A stretch of 64,000 bases of DNA from Breviolum minutum Mf 1.05b.01 (taxonomy: Eukaryota; Sar; Dinophyceae; Suessiales; Symbiodiniaceae). The stretch spans positions 62,001 to 126,000 of the forward strand of contig DF239251.1 of assembly GCA_000507305.1 (NCBI GenBank). Reading direction: 5' to 3'. A program made the translations under genes and the position numbers. Below are positions 20,250-30,884 of this stretch, piece after piece; positions within the stretch are counted from its first letter, which is position 1; every line of letters begins with the position of its first letter. The notes below the pieces were generated by a model that was not told the DNA's origin, did not search any database, and was given only the letters and a program-made list of their open reading frames with translations.

Positions 20250-20371
20250 TATACTGCCGTTTTGTTTTGGGGGGGTTGCTTTCGAAAAATCAAAACATCA
20301 TAACGGCATCAACGGCCACTCTGGATGTCGAAATGGACACGGCCCTGGCTGCCGACTGCCTGTTTTGCTGA
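20250..20371 (+). CDS. terminal exon candidate, unknown gene
   Basis: Open after AG at 20248-20249 to TGA 20369-20371, ending ATLDVEMDTALAADCLFC. The last 25 codons look coding; the acceptor is weak. Confidence 0.25.
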
Positions 20372-20394
20372 GTGCTACCTTGCTACACTTGGCC

Positions 20395-20440
20395 GGGCCC
20401 GATTTCTTCCAGATGGAAGTGGTGGGCCCACTTTTTTGAT
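20395..20440. other. GGGCCC hairpin
   Basis: GGGCCC at each end with an inner CTTCCAGATGGAAG palindrome. It could form a stem in DNA or RNA. Function unknown; it lies about 25 bases after a predicted stop. Confidence 0.35.
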
Positions 20441-20527
20441 TTTGAGATGCTGAAGAAAAACAGCAGGTGCTTAATCACTTAACCCCTGTCTTTGGGTTTG
20501 TTGTTATCATGTGTTATCCATTGAATA

Positions 20528-20600
20528 GGGATCCCTAGCTCAATGGTAACAGCATCTTCGCATCATGGCGCGTTTTGAAACAAGTCCTTCCCCTTTTAGT
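20528..20600 (+). other. tRNA-like relic, possibly a SINE head
   Basis: CCTAGCTCAATGGTAACAGC matches the D-arm/A-box pattern, and CTTCGCAT resembles an anticodon loop of tRNA-Ala. The B-box (GTTTTGAAACAAGTCC) is degraded and the arms do not pair well. A functional tRNA is unlikely. Confidence 0.3.
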
Positions 20601-21047
20601 GGGATGTTGTGTCAGATACAAAAAAGCCTTTAATGTGAGCTGAAAGAAGTGCAGATGAATCGACATCATTGCCAATTTTATGCGAATTTCATCACGACCA
20701 AACTGGTTTTCTGACTGAGATCAAGGACACATCCAGACAAAAAGTCTTGAACATTCAGGTTAATTCACGAATGATTCTACATTTGTATACATTTGGCCCA
20801 ACGGCACAACACACTTCAACACACCACCACCGCCACCCCAAAAAATCACAAAGGGATGTCTGTCCCAGTTTTTTGAATTCTTACAAAAGACAACCCATAA
20901 TCCCAGAAATGCTTCAAGTCTATGGAATTGTAGCTTGCAAACTGCAAATTAAAAGTGGTTATAACACTAACACTAACTAACCAAGTGGACCAAATGGTAT
21001 GAATGAGTTATGAATCATGAAGTTTTTTTGAGCGAGGGCATTCTTAG

Positions 21048-22307
21048 CTCTGAGTCTTGGGCTAGTTCAAACAAGTTACGTTGCTTCAACTGCGCTCTTC
21101 AGCGAGTCGTCCAAAATTCACAACCGTTGCGGCTTCGCTTCGAGCTGAAGAAACACCTCAGCGCGAAAACGAACGAAAAGATCCGCCACTTTGTTTTGGG
21201 ATTGAAAGTAACGAACTGTATTCATTGGATACCTTTGTGAGAATCTAAGATAGCCACTGTACATACGGTACATTGGACCATGCATTGTACTAGTAGATGT
21301 TGTTTTAGGATAGTGTTTGTCCTATTGGAAAAGGGAATGTTGGTTGCTACGCGGCGTTTTTGAAGGACTTGTGTGCGAAAAAAATCGAAAAAACGTGTTT
21401 TAACTAGCAACTTCTGATGGTTTCTGGAAGCTCCCGTTGGAATCATCCCCCTGTGTTCCTCCCAAAAAAAACACCTGCAACTCTGCAATTGAAATTCCTG
21501 AAGGTGCAAGTATGTAAAATTTGAGGGCAACAAAAGCCACCATCATCTTGGGTTTTTCATGTTACACTCCGGTAAAAACGATTGGCAGGGATGGAGAAGT
21601 CACTATGAAGATGTATTTGATGTTCGAATTTTGGAGAGGGAAGCCGCGGCGTGGCCAAAAATTGTACAACAACCAGCGGTCGTAGTGGCCCCAAAAAGCA
21701 GCCCTCACTGAAGGTCCTTGGGTTCTATTACGAAGGGAATGGAGGCGGATGATCGCTGTAAGATGGCTGCCATCTTTTTTTTGTTTTTGGGTGGGATGTG
21801 ATGGTCTGTCTGAGTTGTTGGCTAACTTGTAGAATGTTTGAAAGACTTCAGAAATTGCTGACATATATTTTTTGGCAAAAGACTTCCTCTTTCGTATTTT
21901 GTATTGGGTTAGGAAACTTGGAGGGTTGGGAAACTTTGTTGCATGGCAATCTATGACACTTGTGGGCTTTTCGGGTCGTTGGTTGTTTGGAAGGTCCTTG
22001 GAGTCGGTACACAGGCAGCAATTTCATATATATCTTTTGACTATTGGCATATACTATTGGGCACTCGACCAAGTGACCAAGTAATCTTGTCTTAAAATGT
22101 TTAGGCTCATTGGGATTTGTCGAAGCTTTTGAGTGAAGATTTTTTTCACCTCATGACACTCGATGTCAGGCACCACGCCGAGCGGACTTAGTGCAATCGC
22201 TCTATGCACATATTTGTTGTGACTTGGCTCGTCTCAGGAAACAAGGATCTAGAGATGATGCCCTTTCCTGGGATTTTCACGGAATTTTGATCTTTTCCGG
22301 TTTTTAA
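21048..22307 (+). CDS. three-exon gene fragment, unknown function
   Basis: Exons 21048-21207, 21686-21757 and 22170-22307 join in phase 0 throughout (AAA|GTAACG...GTAG|TGG; GCT|GTAAGA...TCAG|GCA). The first reads CFNCALQRVVQNSQPLRL... then KTNEKIRHFVLGLK. The second is WPQKAALTEGPWVLLRRE plus WRRMIA. The third reads APRRADLVQSLYAHICCD... to a stop at 22305. The first exon has about 64% third-position G/C. An in-frame TAG just before 21686 supports the acceptor. No domain recognised. The last exon may be spliced before its stop. Confidence 0.6.
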
Positions 22308-22882
22308 GCCTTAAAACTCTATAGTTGTAAGTGAATGGATAAGGGGAATCCTCCTAATGATGACCTTGAGAACACTGAAGATTGGTGAAACTCTTTTGAC
22401 GCAGATTCCCTTTCCCGGAAGTCTATGGTTTTTCCGCCCCAGATCGTTGGAATGATCACAGATATTTTTCTGCATCAGTGCTGTTGATGGCTAAGATCTC
22501 ACAGGACTCATGAAATCTTTTCACCTTTTTCACTTTACTGTTGCCATACAGGCATAAGATTGCAGGAAGTCATTCGCTAGTTATGTCTATATATATATAT
22601 ATATAGAAACTATAGGCATACATACGCATGAGAAGCTGGACCTTTTGACATAGTGATTAACACTTATGCATACATCTGCAAACATTTGGTACCCTAGGGA
22701 ATCAATGTGAAACTTAGTTTTTGATGCAACCTTTTTAAATCCTCACTCTCAACATGCAAGTGACAATTATATACCCTCGATGAAACTAACATAATCCCCT
22801 ACAGATCAATGCTTGGTTCAGATGAATTCCCTTTTGGGGCAAAAAGGCCTATTTTCAGAGGCTTTTGCATCTTTTGTTTCAG

Positions 22883-22951
22883 GGAGTGATTGCCCATAAC
22901 TTCCATCCAGGCACAGCCACACCAGTGGCTTTGTGGGCCACGGAATGCATG
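22883..22951 (+). CDS. exon, unknown gene
   Basis: 69 nt, phase 0-0, between TTTGTTTCAG and GTGAGT. Reads GVIAHNFHPGTATPVALWAT then ECM. Both signals match consensus closely. It probably belongs with exons at 23822 and 24462, which also begin in phase 0. Confidence 0.65.
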
Positions 22952-23334
22952 GTGAGTTTGTTGGCCTTATGGTGTCGAAATGACATGACCCATAGCTTGG
23001 GACCTACCCCTACCACTGGAGGTGCTTGGTAAGGGTTGGATGGGATTGAATCGGCTTCAAACAAAAATGGAGATGATGAATGGTCGATGACGAAATCAGT
23101 GAATTGCTGAACATGTTTTTTTGTTTTCGATATTTTTTTCATGCATTTCAATTACTGCCATCCTTGCAAGGCAAAACTCACCATTAAAAGTAAAGCCTAT
23201 GAGTCTGATTTGTTGGGCCACTCACAAAGAGAACACAAACAATCACCATTTTTTACACATGAAGTTCTTCGTGCTTGCGATGAATGTCCCCGGATTTGGG
23301 TCAACTTTGAACATTTTATAGGAAACAGGGCACT

Positions 23335-23445
23335 TACACTCCCTAAAACGAACAGTTCACCCCTCACCATAGGCCATCCCAAAAGGAAACGATCGTCTTC
23401 CAACCATCCATTTTCATGGTGCTAGCTGTTAGTTTCAGGGAGGGT
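23335..23445. mobile_element. family B inverted-repeat element (MITE-like)
   Basis: Left TACACTCCCTAAAACGAACA, right TGTTAGTTTCAGGGAGGGT. Interior GGCCATCCCAAAAGGAAA. Non-coding, intronic by position between exons at 22951 and 23822. Confidence 0.8.
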
Positions 23446-23821
23446 CAACCCAAAAAAAGTGCAACCTAAAATTCTGCCATAGTCGATGATAATGGTTGCT
23501 GCCTGGGTCACCCTCACCAGGTCGAGGTCTCCTGTTGGGGCTTCCCAAGTGGGTGGAAATGGTTGTTCAGAAATCAATCCAGAAAATCAGAGATGTATAT
23601 AAACAGAGACCAGAGGAAATCCCAAAAAATGCTAAGATGTTTCTGGTTTACAGCAGCTTTGATACACTACTTAGTTCGCTGGCAGCTACAAGAGTTGTTT
23701 TGGAAGATTCATGCTTCCACACCTGGTGTTTCAAGACCAGTTGGTTAGTTTGTTGGTCAGTCAGCAAACCACGACCTTCACCAACCTAAAGATCCAACAA
23801 ATCCATTGGTTTCCTTCCAAG

Positions 23822-23926
23822 GCTGGCTTCCTTATCTGTGCCTTCGGAGGTTGGGGGTGCGATGAAAAGTTGTTGAGATCGTGGGATGCATGTCTTAGGA
23901 GGCTTGGAGGCGGCTTGTTTTTCTGA
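23822..23926 (+). CDS. exon candidate, unknown gene
   Basis: Follows TTCCAAG in phase 0. Reads AGFLICAFGGWGCDEKLL... then RSWDACLRRLGG. About 58% third-position G/C. It stays open to TGA at 23924, but a GC or GA donor shortly before is possible. Confidence 0.45.
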   Translation, partial: AGFLICAFGGWGCDEKLLRSWDACLRRLGGGLFF

Positions 23927-24461
23927 AAATCACCCTAAAAAGGGAATTTAAGATCTATTGAAAATGATGGTGTTTGTTTGCTCAACCTGTTTTGGTGATG
24001 TCTTCAGGGTGACATTCATCGCAAACCCTGTAAGTATTGTGCTATGTATACATGCATGTTATACTACCCATGCAGTTCTACAAGGACTATCGGTTTCGAT
24101 CAGTATAGGTGAGTATTGCTGATACTGTACTGACTTTTGCAAAGACTAGCATACCCTATAATGAAGCTTTTTCACGAACCATGATTTCATGCAAGATGAC
24201 ACTGGCGGGATTTGTTAAATACTGAATGCTAGGGCCAGCAGATGTTGTGGGATTTCCGATACTTCAACCCCTTGCAAAAGTTTCCGATCATCAGCTAGGG
24301 CATTCCTTGCTGATTTTTTTTCCCTACAAACTTTTTTTTATACATGAGCCTTTTGGGTGCTGCCATGGTTTTTTCTCCTCCCCCAAACCTGCTTATGTAG
24401 CTCCTTAGCCGCAACCTCCACCTGGACCCATGGCTTTTGCCTTTTGCCTTGATGCCTCCAG

Positions 24462-24557
24462 GCCTCTGGTGGCCTAGTGAAACATCTTGCCCAGAGGCTC
24501 TTGGAGGCAACTTGGAACCGCCGAAAGATGTTGTTGTCGTTGTTGGAGAACAGATGA
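24462..24557 (+). CDS. terminal exon, unknown gene
   Basis: Follows a pyrimidine-rich tract and TCCAG. 31 codons to TGA 24555-24557: ASGGLVKHLAQRLLEATW then NRRKMLLSLLENR, an amphipathic basic helix. The - strand is also open, but the acceptor and helix pattern favour +. Confidence 0.5.
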   Translation, partial: ASGGLVKHLAQRLLEATWNRRKMLLSLLENR

Positions 24558-24886
24558 GGGATTCGCAAATATGATTGATCAACTTGCGGTGTGAAACTTC
24601 ACCCAGGATTCCAGGATGGCGGTTGGAGGTTTTATTTTAAAATCTCGCTTCTCGGGATTCGCAACATAGACATAAACATTCATTTACCATGAAATTGCAT
24701 TCTGGGGCGACATGACATGGCAAGGTTCAAACGGTCTCAGATCTTCATTAATCCCTCTTTTGATCAATTTGGGTGGCTCAATGTTCGAAATCATTGTGGC
24801 ACTGTAGAAATTATTGGTTGCTCGCATTTGGGTCACAATTTTGCCGGTTGTAAAAATCATGGGTTAGCAATTTGCTCGCTCATCAG

Positions 24887-24947
24887 GTCATCGGTGATCC
24901 TGGGCAGGACTTGGACTTTCGAAGTGTCCGGGTGCCATTCTGGTGCC
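24887..24947 (+). CDS. exon, unknown gene
   Basis: Between CATCAG and GTAAGG. Two frames are open: VIGDPGQDLDFRSVRVPF (phase 0 start) and SSVILGRTWTFEVSGCHS. The splice pair is good; the frame is unresolved. Confidence 0.45.
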
Positions 24948-25151
24948 GTAAGGGAAGCGTCATTCAGTCCATTTCGTAGAAGAGAAAGATTCCAACAATT
25001 TCACAAAAAGAAATGTAGGACATCCATGGACATCCTATAGTTTTTAATGATATTCATATATTGAAGACACAAAGTCAAAGAACTTTTTAAAATCTCATCC
25101 TGAAGTTAGTTGTTTCCTTGGGGATCTACCCTTTTTCGACATTTACCTAAG

Positions 25152-25289
25152 GCCTGTGGTGATCTTTGCCGTGCAGCCTTAGTTTCGCAACCGGGGCTGT
25201 TGCTGGACTCTCCCGAACTCCTGTCCGGACACTTTGTGGGGAGGGCTTTGGGACACGTTGGAATTTTCAGTGGTTTCCTGCTAACGTAG
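25152..25289 (+). CDS. exon candidate, unknown gene
   Basis: Reads ACGDLCRAALVSQPGLLL... then LSGHFVGRALGHVGIF to TAG at 25287. Alternating hydrophobic pattern. The - strand (25106-25318) is equally open with a Ser/Lys-rich product, so strand is uncertain. Confidence 0.35.
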   Translation, partial: ACGDLCRAALVSQPGLLLDSPELLSGHFVGRALGHVGIFSGFLLT

Positions 25290-25766
25290 ACGTAGACCAT
25301 TTGAAGTGTGATCAACAATCATCAATGAAAGTCACAATGTAAGCTTGGAGGGAAGGGTCACGACGAAACTGTACCCTTTAAGGGGGTTCCTCGTATTGTT
25401 GGAGAACCACCACATTGACCATTGGTGGGAAACTTCTACAACAGATGCTGGAGACACATCTGTTGTTTGTATCAGTTTGTATCTTTTGTTCTTGTTCAGC
25501 TGCTTACAATATCTTGACCGGGAGCTTATATGTATATATATATATATATTACATATTATATCATATACATCTTGCAACTTATATACATATAATCTATTTT
25601 ATATCCTATATTCAAGTTATCCACAATATATCTTATAAGTTATATATCATATATCTTATAACTTACATCCTTTAAGGGATCAATTGAATAATTGAATAAT
25701 ATACCTTTTTTTCTCCCAAAAAAAGGTACCTGGAACTTTGGGTTTTCAATTCTCGTGTCCATTCAG

Positions 25767-25893
25767 GCCACAATGTGTGGCAAAGATTGCCTCTACTTTG
25801 GGTTTGTTGGTCAAGGCTACGGAATCATGTGTTGACATGGCGATAGGAAGGCTTAGAGCTGTGATAGATGGACTTTTCATGTTTCCCAAAAAC
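25767..25893 (+). CDS. exon, unknown gene
   Basis: After CCATTCAG. One base, then 42 codons to AAC|GTATTT. Reads PQCVAKIASTLGLLVKAT... then IGRLRAVIDGLFMF, strongly helical. Ends in phase 0, compatible with the 28-nt exon at 26225. Confidence 0.5.
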
Positions 25894-26224
25894 GTATTTC
25901 AAACAGAGTTACAGATGAGAAGAGTAGGTTGTTGGTGATGATAGGATGTTAAAATAATCAAGGGAAGGGTAGTAGTTAGCATACAAGGCGTTCCTGGAGA
26001 AACTCTACTAAATGATCCTCATGTTGCTCACCTTGAGTTGGGAGCTGGGTGGTCGTCTTCGGCCATAAATCTTGTGCAAGTCAGAGCGCAACAAAAAAAT
26101 GTGTGTCCTGCAATGAAGGCCTTTCCCAGCAATCAACTTTTGCATACTTGAAATTGAGACCGAAGCAAACACATGCCAAAAAAAGACCAAATGAACTGGC
26201 ATCAAAACTTTGTTTTGTTCTTAG

Positions 26225-26252
26225 ATACAAGCGGTCATACTACCCCACATAT
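26225..26252 (+). CDS. 28-nt exon, unknown gene
   Basis: TTGTTCTTAG|ATACAAGCGG ... ACATAT|GTAAGG: both signals are near consensus. Read from phase 0 it gives IQAVILPHI. It can follow the 25767-25893 exon in phase; the next exon is not identified. Confidence 0.4.
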
Positions 26253-26553
26253 GTAAGGATTCTGAGAAGAGATTTATTCAGGATTCCTTCTAACCAACTG
26301 GATTTCATGAAATGTTACAAGGGTTTGCTTTCCGCTGCTGAAATGATTTCACACTCCAGGCAAATTAAATAGTATCCCTGAATGTTTTTGATGCAAGAAA
26401 TCCTGAAGTGGCTGGGTATAGAATTTGCTTGGGTACTTTGGGTCCCTTGAGATAAAGCTTCCGTTGGTAAGCTACCGTTCATTGAAGATTCTGTACCAAA
26501 CCGTCAGCACCCCCGAAAGATTCAAGTTGAACATTCCTGTTTGATACCCCCAG

Positions 26554-26634
26554 AAAGCTATGATGAGACTGGAAGCCAATCCTGATCCGGGTTGCCCGGA
26601 ACAGCCCGCAGGCCGGTGGGGAGCCACTGGCTGA
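26554..26634 (+). CDS. terminal exon candidate, unknown gene
   Basis: After ACCCCCAG. Reads KAMMRLEANPDPGCPEQP... to TGA at 26632. It does not join in phase to the exon ending 26252. The alternative frame stops early. Confidence 0.35.
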   Translation, partial: KAMMRLEANPDPGCPEQPAGRWGATG

Positions 26635-27623
26635 AGAGTCGCGACTTTTCTTTGTTTGCTTGGCATTGCTTGATGCACCTTGGCAGCATGCCGTATCATG
26701 TTTTGGATGAGAGTCACGAGGCATACACACACACACACATATTAAATATACAAAATGTATATGTATATGTTATATTAATAAGCCTTCTACCCTTCCAGTG
26801 TGAGTTATCATCCTAGAATCTAATCGTTGAAACTGGTGGGTTTTTGTGGGTTGCAGCTGTGCCAAGGATTTGGCCGCCTTGGGAGATGAAACCACCTTGC
26901 GGAGTTTTATGGCTGAGGTGGGATGAAATGGTGGGATGGGATGGGTTGGTTGTTTGATGCTTGGTGACCAAAGATGCCACCAAAAGATGCCACAAACAAC
27001 ACAACCAAAAGATGGACATGTGAAAGGGGACGGATGAAGCTACCGGGTTCAAGGGGAAAAAAAACAAATACGATGTAAATGATGAGTTTGGAAAAGGAAT
27101 AATCCATAGAACGACTTGGAACGATTCAGGTGTATGGAATTACTCTAGAGGTGTCCAGTTCGGGTCACAACCTCCCGCTTCAACAAAGTTCGGGTCATCC
27201 GGTCATCCAGTTGAAACCTGAAAACCACCATTGCAGGATCTCAGAAATGCTTCACTAAAAGATCTCTCCAGCCATTTCTCTTCAATGATTTCAATATGGG
27301 TATTGTCTCACCCAAAATGTTGTGAACCCTCCATCATCTTGAGTGTTTTTGCCGGAAAAGTCTATATCCAGCTAGGTATCTGAAGGAAAAGTATTCATTC
27401 ATCCTTAGGTGGGTCAAGTACAGCATCAGAGGACTTTAAATGCTCCTTACCTCATTGGTGCGAGTCATTGTTCCCATGGCCAAACATGATGAACTCCTTC
27501 ATTTTGGGAAAAAATCATTCTCAGCATCATCTAAAGAAACATCTTTCAGGGCTTCAGGACCTGCAAAAAAGAATCCTCCAACCAAAAACCTTCGAACAAA
27601 AACTAAGCCTCGACTTTTTGTAG
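26635..27623. other. no exon recognised
   Basis: Contains an (AC)n run at about 26729-26744 and A/T-rich DNA. An open frame at 27440-27748 overlaps the exon at 27624. Confidence 0.3.
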
Positions 27624-27718
27624 GTCAAAGGACCTGGCAAAGCCAAAGCGCTCGCGATCTCAGATTGTTGGGTGGCAAACAGCAGTCAGGCCTTGGCCTC
27701 CTCAATATTTACAGATTG
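27624..27718 (+). CDS. exon open in all three frames, unknown gene
   Basis: Bounded by TTTTTGTAG and GTAAAG. The three frames read VKGPGKAKALAISDCWVA, SKDLAKPKRSRSQIVGWQ and GQRTWQSQSARDLRLLGG; all lack stops. The boundaries are better supported than the frame. Confidence 0.5.
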
Positions 27719-27954
27719 GTAAAGAGGCTGTGGGATGTCAATTTGTAAAGTCCATGTAAAAAGGGTAGGTATACATTTTCATCTATGATAACTTGAGTCC
27801 TCAACTAGATAGCTATGCCTACAAATTGTGGGCTAGTCAATTTGTAGAGTCCTTAAATGACAATGAGAACTACTTAAGGAGAATTGTAATTTTAGTCCAT
27901 TTCAATCTTGTCTCTTGAGAATCCAAGCTCCAGAAATGCCCCCACAGAATACAG

Positions 27955-28022
27955 GGTGTCAATCCGTTCCCCGACGACCCTCCGGGTTGGAGCCATAACC
28001 ACAGCTGCACCCAAGCCCTGTG
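27955..28022 (+). CDS. exon, unknown gene
   Basis: After AATACAG, ending CTGTG|GTAAAT. Reads GVNPFPDDPPGWSHNHSC then TQAL, with about 77% third-position G/C; a second frame is open with lower bias. Confidence 0.5.
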
Positions 28023-29168
28023 GTAAATGCCAAATCATTTGCGAGCCAAGAAAGCTGAGAAGGATGGGGTTTCAGAACGAGACCTGATCCCAAGAGAGAT
28101 CCGAATGTTCAATGATTCTAGCGGTGGCAGTGATGAAGCATTTGATCCTTCTATTATGAAACATACACAGACTCCCAGATATGCAATGATATGCAAATGA
28201 ATTGAGCAACACCATAGCAACACCTCATGAAATGAAATGATCAAAATGCCGAAATCTGAAAAAAAAAAGATGTGTGTCCTCACATGGTATGGGGGGTTGC
28301 CACAGGTTTTGACAGCCTCAGCCACTATTATTGATCTTATTGTGCAATCGTTTCTTGACAATTCGTTCCTTTTCCTTTGAATCACGATTCTCGGGGCCCA
28401 ACAACTACAGCACACGCCTGGTGCGGAGAATCACTGTTACAATGTGACCGCTTTTCTCAACTGTCCTGCATCCAATTTCTGGACTTAAGATTGACCATAG
28501 ATTGACTATGCTGTACTGCGTATTTTCTATTCCGCGGCTCCTATTTGATTTCTGATGATATATACCGCATACCCCCAAAAAGCAGAGATGGGACAAATCG
28601 TACCCGCTATCATCATAAGCCCTTGAACATACAGATTGTATTCAACCCTTTGGAGGATCCTTTGCAAAGGGTTTAAGATGAATGTCCCGCAATTTGGAGA
28701 TTCTTTTTACTTTTGTTTTTCCATTTTCTCAAAAAACTATCACTACCTAAAAGGGGGGCTAAAAGTGATGGTTTCTTCAATTTGTCTTTAAGATTGACAT
28801 TCATCGCAAGGTTTGTTGGATGGGATAACCCACTGAGTTTCAACCTTTTTTGAGGTGGAAGTCGCTATGGCAGCTCCTTCAGAAGGTTCCGTCGTAAAGC
28901 TGGCAATGTGGCATCATGTGGCCATAAGTTGGAAAATTCAACTTCATTTTTTGTAGAGATGTCTATGCTGATAGATATCAGATAGTATTCTCAGGGTATT
29001 TAAAAGGTGAGACCTTTAGAGAAAAGAAAGACGTTTCCTAACTGTGCTGTGTTTGTAAAGGGCATATTGGATAGCTGATGAATTGAATGGAATCCTGCAA
29101 AATGAAGAACGACAATGATGAGTGGCTGCAAGTGAGTGGTTCACAAAAAAAGTTGCAAAATGTTTCAG
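28023..29168. other. no exon firmly recognised
   Basis: A stretch at 28300-28380 could encode VLTASATIIDLIVQSFLD on + or a basic product on -. Neither is bounded convincingly. Confidence 0.25.
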
Positions 29169-29384
29169 AGATCAACGCAACCAGAAGCTGACAAGTTCAC
29201 GAGCTATCAACAAAACCAGGATTTCGACAGAGTCATGGTTGTTTCAGCCTTATATTGTATATCTTTGAGAACGGCACCATCGACCTTTTCAGATGCTGTC
29301 ATGTTGTGGGAAACTAACAGCTGTGGTGGATTTTTCTCACTATGTTTGATTGCAGGGAGGATGCATGATTGCATTTCCAGATAA
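29169..29384 (+). CDS. exon candidate, unknown gene
   Basis: After TGTTTCAG in phase 0. Reads RSTQPEADKFTSYQQNQD... then SDAVMLWETNSCGGF and stays open to a stop at 29382. The true donor is probably earlier. Confidence 0.4.
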   Translation, partial: RSTQPEADKFTSYQQNQDFDRVMVVSALYCISLRTAPSTFSDAVMLWETNSCGGFFSLCLIAGRMHDCISR

Positions 29385-30176
29385 CCCATCCATGCATCAT
29401 TAGCCAATAAGATATAATGATGATGTTACTACTAAGACCAATAATGATACGTCGTGACATGTATATCCACGCAATGACCGCATATATATATATATACATA
29501 TCTAATCAGGATTGATAAAGATAACCTTCCCTTCTTAGGGTTGAAGTTAAGAGGGTGGAATCCAGTCATTAAAAAGTTGGAGATTATGAAGGGCTTCCTA
29601 CCATGGTGACCCCTCCATTCGACCTGCAGGTCTTTGATGCCTTGCAGTCGGGGTTTCCTGTTGGAGATTTCCAGCCTCAACGGAAGTGTTGGGGGAAGAG
29701 GAAACTGTAGACTTCTATGGTTTTCCTCAAAGAAAAGGACATGATTGAAAATTTGACATGCTGACAAGTTGAGTGGATAAAAAAGTGATAGAACATTAAT
29801 ATCTCTCTGAGTTTTGTTGATGAAACTTTCAAAACAATGGGGCTGTGAACTTCAAAGAAGAATTGCACACCAACAGGAGTGAGTTGCTGAAATGGAAGGA
29901 ACATGAAAAGTTCATATGAACGGTTCATATCCACCTCTCATCCGCAAACTCTCATGTTGTTTGGGTACTTATTTTGAAATACCACCTGAAACCTGAACCT
30001 CAAGTAAAAAAGGACACCAGAAGCGAGAACGTGTCAACAAGAACAGTGGAAAACATTTTTTCTCTTTTTAAAGCTTCAAACATGTTGGATTTCATGGACT
30101 CACTGCTACTTGGTGGTAATGCCAAACAACCAACCCCCCAGGGCCCCCGTGTCGGGATGTTTGTTCTCATTTTCAG

Positions 30177-30221
30177 GCCAGGCCTCGTGTGACTTGGGCT
30201 TCGAACATGATGGGTTCATTT
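30177..30221 (+). CDS. 45-nt exon, unknown gene
   Basis: GTTCTCATTTTCAG|GCC ... TTT|GTAGGT, phase 0-0. Reads ARPRVTWASNMMGSF. Strong acceptor tract. Confidence 0.45.
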
Positions 30222-30884
30222 GTAGGTTAGTAGAGGGCTGCGAACATCATGTGTATGTTTTTGTTTGTTGGTTGTTATGTTTGTTTTTTGGTGCCATTTT
30301 TTTCAGAGGGCTGCTACCGTATTTCCATTTATAGCCAACGTAACTGGATTTTTTGCATGTGACATATATGGTTGAACATTTTTGCTGTTGGTTGCCTCGT
30401 GTGTTGGAACCCCAATCATTTCATGTCTGTTAAAGTTATATATGTGACATGTGCTTCTGAACTTTATCTTGAACGTGACCCGCATGTCTGCAAACATGTA
30501 GCATGTCATTCACGTATGGTTTAGGTAAGTGGAAACGGCCAGACTTTTTCCGGATTTCTCAGGTAGAACAATCAAGTTGTGACGTTTACGATCGTTTATG
30601 GACTTACCAACGATAGAAAAAAACACACACACACACACATTCCAAAGATTTAGAGTTTCTTTTTCAAACAACTATGTGGTTTGGTATATGCGCAAATGAC
30701 AACTTGGGGTGCTTCTACCCAGGTCAAGAGATAGGTCCAACGAGGTGGGTGGATCCCTGGTGTCCAAAAACTGCATGTTCCAGAAATGGCTTTGAAGTGA
30801 GGAAACAATAACTGACTTGATACTGAGAACTTGAGTGATGTTGAATGTTGACTTTGGCAAATATATACTACCTGCAAATGACAC

